From NCBI RefSeq assembly GCF_002163715.1, contig NZ_CP015698.1:1736001-1800000 (forward strand): a stretch of 64,000 nt of DNA. The letters run 5' to 3'. The notes under the pieces are model-generated. The model did not search any database and was not told the origin of the DNA. It saw nothing but the letters and a program-made list of their open reading frames with translations. This stretch comes from Curvibacter sp. AEP1-3. GTDB lineage: Bacteria > Pseudomonadota > Gammaproteobacteria > Burkholderiales > Burkholderiaceae_C. Below are positions 6,364 to 15,900 of the stretch, one piece after another (within the stretch, counting starts at the first letter, position 1; the number at the start of each line of letters is the position of its first letter). The translations under genes and the position numbers were made by a program.

Positions 6364-9024
6364 ATGCCATCGTCCACCCCCATCAACCACTCCTTGTCAG
6401 CCGGGCAAAGCAGCGGCCCCAGTTGGGAAGACGTTCTCAACAGCATCGACAAAACCCGGCCCATTGCCTTCTTTGCTCACCACTATGCAGATGCTGCGAA
6501 AACCATTCCGTCGGTCTTGCTTGGCCGTTCTTGCGACGTTCAACTGGCTACGCCCACCGCCGTATGGGAGAAGCAATACCCTAAAACCGGTAAAGGTGAC
6601 CTGAGTTGCTTTAACCAGCACGAAAAAAACATGCTGGACGTATTGAAGACTGCACAGCATTGCGTGCAATTCGTGGACTTCCGAGATGTGGGCAGGTCTT
6701 CGCTGTTTGTTGCAGGCCAAGGGCTTCAGCCCACTCTCTCCACCCCCATGCTGCGCACCACCGACATGGGCCCCACCCTCAAGCAATGGCTTAAGTGGAG
6801 CTTTGTTCACCAACACCGCCGTTACCAGCACATTTTCCACCTGTCCGGCAATTACCTGCGCTTTGCACGGGGTGCACTCATCGCCCTGAACGAAGCACAT
6901 GAAAAAGGCATGGTTACGGTGGACGGTAACACCGGCAACTGGTGCATTGACGCCACCTACAGCCACCTGACCGGGGCAAAGGCGGGTGTGCGCATTGAAC
7001 CGGTGTGGGCCAAGGTCTGCATCATCGACGTAGGCTTTGCCCTGCACCCCAGCTACCCGCCGCCCAGGCAATTGCCGATCAATAGTGACGGCATGTCCCC
7101 TTGCATGCAAAGAGCAACAGAGGAAATTGAAGCTCAGGCCCGATCGGCGTTCTATCAACTCACCCCTGAACAAAGGAGCAAAGGTGGCTGGACCAACGAA
7201 ATCGACGCCATGGCCGACGTGGCCTTTTGGACTACACACGCATCCACCGCCACCCGCCACTACGAACAAGTGGACTGGCGCCAAGATTACTGGTGGCTTG
7301 GCAGCGTCCTACGCCAGTTGTGCAAAGGCGGCGAAGATACCTTGTACCACCCGGTCCTTGACATCCGGGAGCTTCTGGGCAGCTTTAACGATGGCGCAGA
7401 AGCCACAGGAGGCCTCGCTCAAGAGCTGGTGAATCTGGGCGAAGCCACGTTCGACTACGACATTGAGCCCGACATCACACAGCGCCGTGCGCTGGCAGAT
7501 GCCAAGCGCCTAGAAATACACACTGACCTGATAGCGCGGTTGGACGCTGCCATTGGGAAATTGCGGCCGCAAGACGATGTGCGTCACATTGACCTGTACA
7601 GGGCCGATTTTGATGTCGACGACGCCACTCGACACGAAAAAGAGCAAGCCGCCCCAGCAGAGCAGGCTCTGAATCAGGCTGAAAAACAACTTCTAAATGA
7701 TGAAGGTGAGCAACAGCGCGCCGAACACCACGCACGCTACTGGGGTGTAGCAAAAAACATAGCCAGAGCTTTGGGTGCGGCGGCTGTCGTAGGAGGCAGT
7801 TTCTGGGGTGTGGCTGTGGTGGGCACGCCTTGGGTTTCTTCGCAATGGTATGCATATCGGGAAGCTGAACTCGCGCAAATCCAGGCACCTGCGGTACAGC
7901 GCTTACTCGACGGCATTACCCAGAACCCCGGCGCTGTGAGCAACGCCAAGGCCACCCTCTATGCAGGCACCGCCATGAAGGCACAAAACCAATTTTTTAC
8001 GGGCGACCTGTTTCAGTTCACGGCCACAAACCCCCTGCCACATGAGGGCTACCTCACTTTGTTCGCCGCCGATGCGCAGGACGAAAAATCCCAGCGCGTG
8101 GCGGTACCCATCGCCAACCAGCCAATTGCAGCAGGTGCCACTATCACTTGCCCAGGCAAAGCTACGTGTGACGACGGCTATGCAGACGGCAATCGCCCTT
8201 GGCCCGTTACCGGCCCAGCGGGCACCGTGCGAATGTTGGCCGTCATCACGCCCGCGCGAATCAACTGGCCGCTGGCACCGGGGCAGGAGGGGCAGCCCCG
8301 CCACATCGCAGTAACCAATTATCAGGGCACACAAGACATTACCGCCTTGTTCAACTGCACCAGCCAAAGTGGTGCAGCCCAGCAAGCTTGCCAGAACGCA
8401 CGGCAAAACTTTGCAGTGTCACCGGTGGTGGCCTATGAAGTGACAGACAACAAACTTGCGGCACCAGCTGCGGTAGCGTCCCGACCGTCCACTGCATCAG
8501 CCGCATCTACAGCGACTCAACCAATGATTGAGCTGACAACGCAATCCAGCTTACTACATGGCCGCTACCAAATCGTGGCAGATGGCAGTGAGGTAAAAGA
8601 TGTACAAACTGGGCTGACTTGGGCGCGGTGCTCTGTGGGGCAACGTTGGGAGAACGGTGTCTGTGTGGGCTCTGCTAAAAAGTTTAGTTTCGACGGGGCT
8701 CAAAAACTAGCAGGCAATGGATGGCGCGTGCCCAAAGTTCGCGAGCTGCGGAGCCTGGTTTGGTGCAGCAGTGGCAAAACTACAGGGAGCACTGATCCCC
8801 AGGACGGCCTTGGCGCTATTTACGAGTTGTGCGACGAAGAGAACATCATGCCGACGCTTCGCAAAAGGGTCTTTCCGTCATCGTATAGGCAATATTGGAC
8901 GTCCTCGCCAGATATGGGATTTGACGATGCAGCCTGGCTGGTTGATTTCGATTCTGGATATGTTGGCAGTAACGCTGCCCGCAGTAGTCACCTCTACGTC
9001 CGTTTAGTTCGTACAAACCAGTGA
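6364..9024 (+). CDS. Divergent Ser/Thr-kinase-like protein with membrane segment and C-terminal DUF1566 domain
   Basis: An 886-residue protein. The N-terminal 420 residues resemble a bacterial protein kinase: a helical segment LNEAHEKGMVTVD ends in the catalytic Asp D187, with N192 at the right spacing (D-G-N-T-G-N for canonical D-L-K-P-S-N). The metal-binding triplet reads I-I-D222-V-G instead of DFG. The catalytic-loop Lys is Asn (N189), so activity is uncertain. An acidic, coiled region at about 420-465 precedes a membrane segment at about 469-491. An extracytoplasmic part follows, ending in a DUF1566/Lcl-type domain (about 750-886; WARCSVGQRW, NGWRVPKVRELRSLV, YWTSS, LYVRLVR). The ATG at 6364 is preferred because the longer ORF from 6217 would overlap the phosphatase by over 100 bases. 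The layout (cytoplasmic kinase, one helix, external sensor) resembles PknB. Confidence 0.75.
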   Translation: MPSSTPINHSLSAGQSSGPSWEDVLNSIDKTRPIAFFAHHYADAAKTIPSVLLGRSCDVQLATPTAVWEKQYPKTGKGDLSCFNQHEKNMLDVLKTAQHCVQFVDFRDVGRSSLFVAGQGLQPTLSTPMLRTTDMGPTLKQWLKWSFVHQHRRYQHIFHLSGNYLRFARGALIALNEAHEKGMVTVDGNTGNWCIDATYSHLTGAKAGVRIEPVWAKVCIIDVGFALHPSYPPPRQLPINSDGMSPCMQRATEEIEAQARSAFYQLTPEQRSKGGWTNEIDAMADVAFWTTHASTATRHYEQVDWRQDYWWLGSVLRQLCKGGEDTLYHPVLDIRELLGSFNDGAEATGGLAQELVNLGEATFDYDIEPDITQRRALADAKRLEIHTDLIARLDAAIGKLRPQDDVRHIDLYRADFDVDDATRHEKEQAAPAEQALNQAEKQLLNDEGEQQRAEHHARYWGVAKNIARALGAAAVVGGSFWGVAVVGTPWVSSQWYAYREAELAQIQAPAVQRLLDGITQNPGAVSNAKATLYAGTAMKAQNQFFTGDLFQFTATNPLPHEGYLTLFAADAQDEKSQRVAVPIANQPIAAGATITCPGKATCDDGYADGNRPWPVTGPAGTVRMLAVITPARINWPLAPGQEGQPRHIAVTNYQGTQDITALFNCTSQSGAAQQACQNARQNFAVSPVVAYEVTDNKLAAPAAVASRPSTASAASTATQPMIELTTQSSLLHGRYQIVADGSEVKDVQTGLTWARCSVGQRWENGVCVGSAKKFSFDGAQKLAGNGWRVPKVRELRSLVWCSSGKTTGSTDPQDGLGAIYELCDEENIMPTLRKRVFPSSYRQYWTSSPDMGFDDAAWLVDFDSGYVGSNAARSSHLYVRLVRTNQ

Positions 9025-9201
9025 CGTGACGATGCACCCACTTTGGCATTCGAGTCGAACCACCGCGTCCACCCCTCAAGACCTAATCTAGCCCCCCAAT
9101 AAAGCAATTCGACCGCTATTCCCGGCAATCAATCAGCAATTAAACTTCATTTTTGTAGGCGATATTCAGGAACTCATCTCACCGTATTTACCGGAGACGT
9201 C

Positions 9202-9903
9202 ATGCCCAGCGCCACCTATTTTGCACACCCTATAGCAACCATTGGCCTCGCCCTCAGTCTTTTGTGCCCTAGCGGGGCATGGGCAGAACAAAAATTCGGC
9301 TCCCCCGAACAAGCAGCAACATTTGCAGCCCTAGATAAACGCGACTTTGATGAAGGCGAACTCACCGCCGCGGATATCAAACGCCTGCTCAGTCCGGACC
9401 CCGCTGAAGGCACGAAGGGCTACTCGCCCAAAGGCCACTGGGTAAACATTGCGCAAGAGGATCTGGACAACTGCTACAAACGCACTAAGTTTTCGGGCAC
9501 ACCACCACTAGCCCAGAGTAAGGGTGCCGCAGGCCAAGCCTGGCAGAGCACCGACCGCTACCTGGATGTGCGCTGGAACTACGGCAACAACCAGTACGAG
9601 CTCAATCCCACAGCACTGGAGGTTGACCTCAAGCTGCTTGCACAACACCTCAGTAACCCGCAACTTGCAACACGCCATTGGGTCATCGAGGGACACGCCA
9701 ACGCCGACGGTAGCCCCGAGAGCGTCAACCGTGACGTCAGCTGCCGCCGCGCCGCCTACATACGCGACCAACTGCGCCAGCGCTATGGCGTGGACACCAG
9801 CCGTGTGCAGGCCGTGGGCTATGGCAGTAGCCAACCTGCCGTGGAACCAGCCCGTGATGGCAAAAACCGCCGGGTGCGCGTACGCCTGATGGCCCTACGG
9901 TGA
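9202..9903 (+). CDS. OmpA-family peptidoglycan-binding protein
   Basis: A 233-residue secreted protein with a signal peptide of about 28 residues ending GAWA, most likely periplasmic or outer-membrane associated. The C-terminal 110 residues carry the OmpA-like fold: VIEGHANADGSPESVNRDVS, the RRAAYIRDQL helix and the GYGSSQP and KNRRVRVRL motifs that bind meso-diaminopimelate in the family. There is no beta-barrel, so it is of the soluble OmpA/MotB C-terminal type. A CGGAGA ribosome site supports the ATG. It follows the kinase-like gene after 177 bases, where an additional promoter could sit but none is convincing. Its likely role is anchoring or sensing the wall for the cluster. Confidence 0.85.
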   Translation: MPSATYFAHPIATIGLALSLLCPSGAWAEQKFGSPEQAATFAALDKRDFDEGELTAADIKRLLSPDPAEGTKGYSPKGHWVNIAQEDLDNCYKRTKFSGTPPLAQSKGAAGQAWQSTDRYLDVRWNYGNNQYELNPTALEVDLKLLAQHLSNPQLATRHWVIEGHANADGSPESVNRDVSCRRAAYIRDQLRQRYGVDTSRVQAVGYGSSQPAVEPARDGKNRRVRVRLMALR

Positions 9904-9950
9904 GCGCGGGCACCTTGCCAGACACAGGTTTCAGGACATTTCTTTATTGA

Positions 9951-9956
9951 AAAGGA
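9951..9956 (+). promoter_or_regulatory. Ribosome binding site deciding a GTG start
   Basis: AAAGGA sits six bases before GTG at 9963. No ATG in this frame would leave the signal peptide intact, so the GTG is taken as the start of the caspase gene. Confidence 0.7.
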
Positions 9957-9962
9957 ACACAA

Positions 9963-11507
9963 GTGCGACAAGCCCTTCGATGCATGACCTGGTGCATGGG
10001 CCTATTGGGCATCCTTACCACCCTGCCATCCCACGCCGAAAGACGCGCCTTGGTGATTGGCAACGCCGATTACCAAGCCATCAGCTACCTCTACGCCTTG
10101 CCACGCAGCAAGGCCGATGCCCAAGGCGTAGCCCAAGCGCTAGCCGATCTGGGCTTTAAGGTTCACACCGGCAAAGCATTACTAGACCGCAGCAGAAAAG
10201 AATTGACCAGTGATTTGGAAGGCTTCATCAAAACCATCAAGGCCGAAGATGAGGTGGTTTTTTATTTCAGTGGGCATGGATTGAGCAACGATGTTTTGGG
10301 TAATTTTTTGGTGCCGGTGGACGCACCACCGCTTGACTTGGAAGCCAGCGACCTTTCCCTCAACGACCTTTATCTCAGCACCGAAAAGGCGCTCAAGGTC
10401 ATACAGGAGCGCAAGCCCAAAGTGTTGGTAGCGATACTGGACGCCTGCCGCAGCTACCCAACCCGCCAACGCAACACCAAAGACGGCAGCAACCGCATCA
10501 CCGGCTTGAAAATTGACAATGCCGTGTCTGGGCAACTGGTGATGTATGCAGCCTCTCATGGCCAAGCCGCGTTGTCCTATATCGATGAGAAAGACAGCGA
10601 CCCACACAGCGTCTTTACGCGGGTGCTGTTGCGCGAAATCCACCGACCGGCTGAAAGCATTACCCAAGTGGCAGAGCGGGTAGCGCAGCAGGTGTATATC
10701 TTGACTGAGAACGTGGACCAAAAAAAAGGTGGGCCGCAGCGTCCCGAGTTCCGCGCCAGTTTGTACCGGCCCTTTACCTTCGTGCCCATACCGCTGAAAA
10801 CGTCCAGTTCCGATGCTGCTACCGACACAGCTGCCAGAGATGCTGAGATTGCGCAGCTCAGAAAGCAGTTAGCCGAGCGTGAGAAAGCATTCAAAGCAGA
10901 CGTGGTAACGGCAATTCCATCAGAGATCGAAATCACGGGTATTCCCTCAGAGCCATACATCTCCGGCGTGCGGATTGAACCACTGCCAGGCACTCGCTAT
11001 GTAGTGCTTGCCAATGGCGTGGTGGGCGATGCCCGTACCGGACTGGAGTGGATGCGTTGCTCACTTGGGCAAACATGGAATGGCAGCACTTGCACGGGCA
11101 AGCCCAATTCATACTCATGGCAAGAGGCTCTTGACATCGCCCGACAAACTAATGCGCAAGGTGGCTACGCGGGGAAGCATGACTGGCGCGTTCCTACTGT
11201 GCGCGAACTGTTTGGCTTGGTAGACTGCACCAGCGGGATTGGCGAAACGACAAAGAATTTCAACGACGGCGGGCCACCGACGGCAGATGTTTGCCGCGGT
11301 AATAGCTACGTCCGTCCCACTATCGATCAGCGAATGTTTCCGAATACGCCACCCGACGGGTACTGGACATCTTCCCATGCGCACCAAGACATTGCTTGGT
11401 TTGTTTATTTCTATCTTGGTAGTGCAAGTTTGAATTACACCCAAAAAAAAGCTGCGGTTCGCCTAGTGCGCACCACCCCGAGAATGGGCAGCGTCGCTCA
11501 TTTTTGA
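9963..11507 (+). CDS. Secreted caspase-like (peptidase C14) protein with C-terminal DUF1566 domain
   Basis: A 514-residue protein. A signal peptide (MTWCMGLLGILTTLPSHA) is followed at once by ERRALVIGNADY, the start of a caspase p20 domain. Catalytic dyad: H105 in YFSGHGLS and C162 in ILDACRSYP. FLVPVDAPP and the SxxxQ-like VMYAASHGQAALSY follow as in bacterial metacaspases and paracaspases. A short coiled region (AQLRKQLAEREKAF) links to a DUF1566 domain at about 360-505 (GLEWMRCSLG, DWRVPTVRELFGLV, GYWTSS, AAVRLVR). The same domain ends the kinase-like protein upstream. The start is GTG with a good ribosome site. Caspase-type proteases cut after basic residues in most bacterial members; the substrate here is unknown. 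Likely in the OmpA-caspase transcript. Confidence 0.87.
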   Translation: MRQALRCMTWCMGLLGILTTLPSHAERRALVIGNADYQAISYLYALPRSKADAQGVAQALADLGFKVHTGKALLDRSRKELTSDLEGFIKTIKAEDEVVFYFSGHGLSNDVLGNFLVPVDAPPLDLEASDLSLNDLYLSTEKALKVIQERKPKVLVAILDACRSYPTRQRNTKDGSNRITGLKIDNAVSGQLVMYAASHGQAALSYIDEKDSDPHSVFTRVLLREIHRPAESITQVAERVAQQVYILTENVDQKKGGPQRPEFRASLYRPFTFVPIPLKTSSSDAATDTAARDAEIAQLRKQLAEREKAFKADVVTAIPSEIEITGIPSEPYISGVRIEPLPGTRYVVLANGVVGDARTGLEWMRCSLGQTWNGSTCTGKPNSYSWQEALDIARQTNAQGGYAGKHDWRVPTVRELFGLVDCTSGIGETTKNFNDGGPPTADVCRGNSYVRPTIDQRMFPNTPPDGYWTSSHAHQDIAWFVYFYLGSASLNYTQKKAAVRLVRTTPRMGSVAHF

Positions 11508-11578
11508 ACGCAGCAACGCGGCCAACCAACTTGGCAATGCAGAAATTTCCCTCATTTTTTGTCCCTCCCAAAAGCGCT

Positions 11579-12946
11579 ATGAATAATTCCGTGCTTAAGC
11601 AATGTCGCGCCGGCCTGTGGCTGGCATTGTGTTTTGCCACTGCGAGCAGTTGGAGTCAACCGAGCACAGCGAAAGCAAACGCTGAGTTTAGAGAGAGCAT
11701 TGCGCAGGTGCGTGCGCGGATGGGTCTGGTTGGGCCGGGCAAGTTTGCGCCTGTGGGCAAGGACAGCCTGCCGGAGTTGCTGGACAGCCTTGAGCAGATG
11801 GACAACCTGGAGCAAGTTTGTACTCAAGGGCTTGGAAATGTGCATTTGTGTACGGTACGTTCGGCCACCCTGGCAGGAACGCAGCTGGGAGCAGGAATAC
11901 CCGGTGTGCTTGATTTGGATCGATTGGACCGTGGCTTCGGCGCGGCCATTCGGAGCGCCCGCTCGCACCGCATCAAGCTAACGCAAACCCAAACCAAGGC
12001 TCAACTTCAGGTCGATGACTGGAATAGACATTGGGTGTCACGCACCCCACCAGCTCCCGGTTTGGTCTCTTGGGTGGAAGGTTTGCTGGGGCAGCTTCCG
12101 AGCATTCAGCTGAATGGAGAACCCTTGTTGCCTGATCCCGAGCATGTGGCCTTGGCAGGGGCACTACTGACGGATACGGGTCGAGCCCTATTGCAATCGC
12201 TCGCCGCACCGCTGGAGCGGTGTGCGCCGCGTAATTTGCAAGACATTGGGGCAGATCGCGCTTGGTATGGCAGTCGATCTGCAAAAGAAATGTGGACCTG
12301 TCTAGAAAATGTACTGGCGTCGCCGTCAAGTACCCAGCAGCTTCAGGCGATGGGGCATTTATTGCAACTTCCCGAGCTTTGGCGCAAGCAGGGTGCCTTG
12401 CAACTGGATGACCGATATTTTAATGACAGATTGACCGAACTTTCCGCCATCGGCCAATGGATGTCTGTGGCGAAGATTGAAGCGAGGACTGATGCTGGCG
12501 CAGAAACACCTCTTCAGATCGCTTTACCGTTCAAGGCTGGTGATGTGGCGTGTAGGGCCAGCAACAGCTACTGCAGGTCGCAGTTTTTCTACTCGGCTGG
12601 GAACAACCCATGCACATTGGATGGGAAACAATTGCCGGGCGCACTGGATTGCCAGAAGCTCCACAAGCTGCTGGACTTTGCACAACACGGTGTTCTCAAC
12701 AGCGACGTTTTCTGGTCGATAGTCTTCGACGCGCTTCGCGTGCTACAAGGTAAGCCGGCGCAGCTGAGTGAAATTCAGCGCTACACCGAATGGTTAAACG
12801 CTGTAACCGAAGCCTCAAATAATGTCACTCAACCACAGGCTGGTACTTCGGTGCTGCTGGTGAAGTTCCGGCAAATCAGCGTGCCACTGCTTGGTGTATT
12901 TAGCAAACAGGTCTGGGTGGTAGATGCAATCCAAATGCAGTTCTAG
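11579..12946 (+). CDS. Secreted protein of unknown function
   Basis: A 455-residue protein from the ATG at 11579. A longer TTG start at 11504 overlapping the caspase stop is possible, but only the ATG places a signal peptide (LKQCRAGLWLALCFATASSWS) at the N-terminus. I recognise no domain. It has several cysteines (for example VCTQGLGNVHLCT, VACRASNSYC, NPCTLDGKQLPGALDC) suggesting disulfides, and looks mostly helical. Its 3' end overlaps the next gene by 23 bases, implying coupled expression with the large caspase protein. It may be a chaperone, inhibitor or substrate of the neighbouring proteases; nothing in the sequence decides this. Confidence 0.75.
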   Translation: MNNSVLKQCRAGLWLALCFATASSWSQPSTAKANAEFRESIAQVRARMGLVGPGKFAPVGKDSLPELLDSLEQMDNLEQVCTQGLGNVHLCTVRSATLAGTQLGAGIPGVLDLDRLDRGFGAAIRSARSHRIKLTQTQTKAQLQVDDWNRHWVSRTPPAPGLVSWVEGLLGQLPSIQLNGEPLLPDPEHVALAGALLTDTGRALLQSLAAPLERCAPRNLQDIGADRAWYGSRSAKEMWTCLENVLASPSSTQQLQAMGHLLQLPELWRKQGALQLDDRYFNDRLTELSAIGQWMSVAKIEARTDAGAETPLQIALPFKAGDVACRASNSYCRSQFFYSAGNNPCTLDGKQLPGALDCQKLHKLLDFAQHGVLNSDVFWSIVFDALRVLQGKPAQLSEIQRYTEWLNAVTEASNNVTQPQAGTSVLLVKFRQISVPLLGVFSKQVWVVDAIQMQF

Positions 12947-15900
12947 CTTTGGTGCAGCCCGCAAGGATTGGGGCGAGCGCCGGTGGCTCTGCTCGCATCT
13001 TTCGCACTGTTTACTGGGTATTCTGTGGGCGTTGCTGAGCCTGACCAGTTCTGCGCAGCCTGTGCTGAATGCCTTGCCACCCCTTGGCGGCATGGCTGTG
13101 CGTTGGGCCGGCGGCTTGGCATGGGTTGACGCGCTGGGCTCTGTCCACCCGATAGGCTCACAAGGGCAGGTGTTGGCGCACCTAGTCACTGCCACTCCGG
13201 CCAGGTTGCTTGCTATTGCTTCCCACCCAAACGATGGTTTCATCACCATCCACCCACAGATGGTGCTGCACCACCGCAGCAACGGCCAAGCAGCGCGCCG
13301 AATCGACCTACCAAAGACAGTTGACCTTGCCACTTCTCCTCAGCTATTCATCCCGGTGGTTCACGACGGGCATCTTGTCTTGCCTATTGTTGGTGGCCTG
13401 CTTGACATTGACCTTGATCGTGGCTCGGCAACCCCGCTTCTGACCGATGCCACTGGACGGCTGCAGCACGCCGTGCGCTTGGATAAGCGCTACTTTGTCA
13501 TTTCTCTGAATACGCCCGCTGTATTCCTTCAGGATCAACCGTTGAATGTGGACTACTGGCTACTTGACAGCGAAGGCAGTGTTCTTGAAAAAGTCGCCCT
13601 CCCACAACGCCGATGTCTGACCCAAGGCCTTGCGGCCCAAGATGCACTAATGCATCTGTGTCGCGCCAGCGCAGAGGGCGGTGACTTTGAGGTGTGGGAA
13701 ATCGGAACAAACATTCGACGCCGAATAGTCAGCCAGCAGAAATTGCTTCCGGATGTGGGAGCAAGCTCTATCGCCGTGGCACGTTCCTGGCAACAAAGTC
13801 CATCGGTTAATCACGGGGTTTTTTCTAGCCCTCCTATCTACGGGACATCGGCATCTTTATATTTACCCGGCATCGGCATGGTGCTCTTTTCAGTGCCACA
13901 TTTTCAGAGTAAGGAGTGGCCGGCAGGCGTGCTTAAGGCGGCGGCCCAGCCCGATGAAAAGCTTTACCAATATCATCAACTCTTGGAAAGTGTTGATTTC
14001 TTGCATGGCGGCGACGCGGGGCTTTGGCTCGGCATGGCTGGGACGCGCCATCAACGCATCCACACCACCGCGTTCAACGCGGCTCACGCGCAACAGGATG
14101 CGGACGGCTTGAGTCTTTCTTATCCCAACGCAAAGACCCTGCGTCTAAGTGCCACAGAGCTGCCACGATTGTTGGATGCACTGCCTCCGCCCACAGCGGC
14201 CCTTGCACCGACAACTTCATTGCGGCGATTTCCAGATGTTCCACTAGAGCAAAGTCAAGCATTCGACGGATCGCGCCCCCCCAACCCGATGCTGCTGACC
14301 CGATTGATGCAAAGGATGCTCAAAACGGTCACCGATCTTGGGTTGGCAAACCCTAATCACTTGGCGCAGGTATTGACCTCACGTTATGAATTGGACATTG
14401 CCTTGGGGCCAAACCGTCTGTATTTGCCAAACGCTGGCAGTGTGGTGATGCCTGGACTGGGGGCACAGGATGACCGAGGGACGCTGCTTGTGCGCAACGA
14501 ACAGGTGATTCAAATTGCGGACTTGGCTGCGCCTCAACTACAAAGCCTGCTGGGCTTGCAAGTGCCCACCCACAACAATGTGGCGTTTTCCGAAGACACG
14601 TTGCGCAGCCTGAGTGGGATCGGCGGCGTCTGGTGCCAGAGCGGCAGTTCCGGCAGCGCCGCTAAAGTGCCGGGCGTTGATGCTTACCTGTTCGATTTGA
14701 ATGGCGTGGCCTACGGCATCAGTGGCAGTGGCGAGATGTTTCGCTTTGCCCAATGTCGGGCCACTGCCTTTGAACGTCTACCTGCCCCTGTCCGAAGACT
14801 GCGTGTGCAGCACCAAACCGCCTTTCTTTTGCTGGAAGACAAACAGGTTTTCGTTTTCGATGGACGCAATCTGCGACCACAGCCGGATAAATATGGCTTG
14901 ATGGATGTGGCCGCTGACCCGCAAGGTAACTGGCTTGGTTTTGACGGACAAATGCTGCGCAACCAACAGGGACTCAAACGCGCCGGTGTAGGTGTTCTGT
15001 TAATTGCACCGCTAGGCAAAGAGCGTTTTGTTGTGCATTACCGTGATGGCCGCAGTCAGATTCTGGACGCAGCGTTGAACGAACTGTTCACCGTGTACTT
15101 CACTGCTGAGGGGCCACTTAGCATTGCGCCCGAAGGTTTTTTTGATGGAAGCTTCGCCGCCGCGAAATTGGTGACAGCGCAGTACGGCAATACGCCCGTA
15201 CAGTTTCACCAGTTTTATGATTTGTTTTACCGACCTGACATCTTGCAGGCCAAACTCACAGGCGCAACAGACTACGTGGCACAGACTGCAAATGTGAGTT
15301 TGGAACAAGCACTGCAACATCCTGCGCCTCTCATTAGCCAACTTTCCATCCACGCCCCACAAGCCACAGCCCGGCGCATTCGCGTTGACTACTCGGTGCA
15401 AAGCCAAGGTGGCGGTGTGGGTGAAGTGCTGGTTTTTCACAACGGAAAACTGGTTAAAAACGACGGCAATTACAGAGACGCACCCAGATTCCCCTTATGG
15501 CGTCAGGGCAGTAGCACACCCAGCGCCACTGCAAACACCGACCAGCGGTTGTCCGCAGGGACATCCATAGGCCAGCGTTACGCACCACCCAAGTCGCTGG
15601 ACGCTTATGGAAGCTACACCGACTCAGTCGAAATTGAAGTGCTGCCCAACGCCTTGAATGATGTGACCGTGATGGCGCGAAATGCCGACAACAGCATTCT
15701 AGGACTAGGCCGCACTATCTCATTCAAATCAGAGTTGCCTGCGCCAGAGCCACGCCTGTGGCTCTTGGCAATTGGGTTGGATCAGGTGGGCGATAAAGAT
15801 TGGAAGAATTTAGTCAGCCCTCGTAAAGATGCCACCGACTTTATTTGCCACTACGCAGGGCAGGCTGCTTTGGCGCAGGCCGGCTTGCGTCAATTAGGTT

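Noticed and set aside
61..9024. Reading the FHA-PP2C-kinase set as a type VI secretion regulatory module
   Set aside because: T6SS clusters often carry Fha, PppA and PpkA, but no T6SS structural gene (tss) is present and the set is joined to SEDS and PBP genes instead.
11504..11578. TTG start overlapping the caspase stop for the unknown secreted gene
   Set aside because: The added 25 residues would bury the signal peptide. The ATG at 11579 puts it at the N-terminus.
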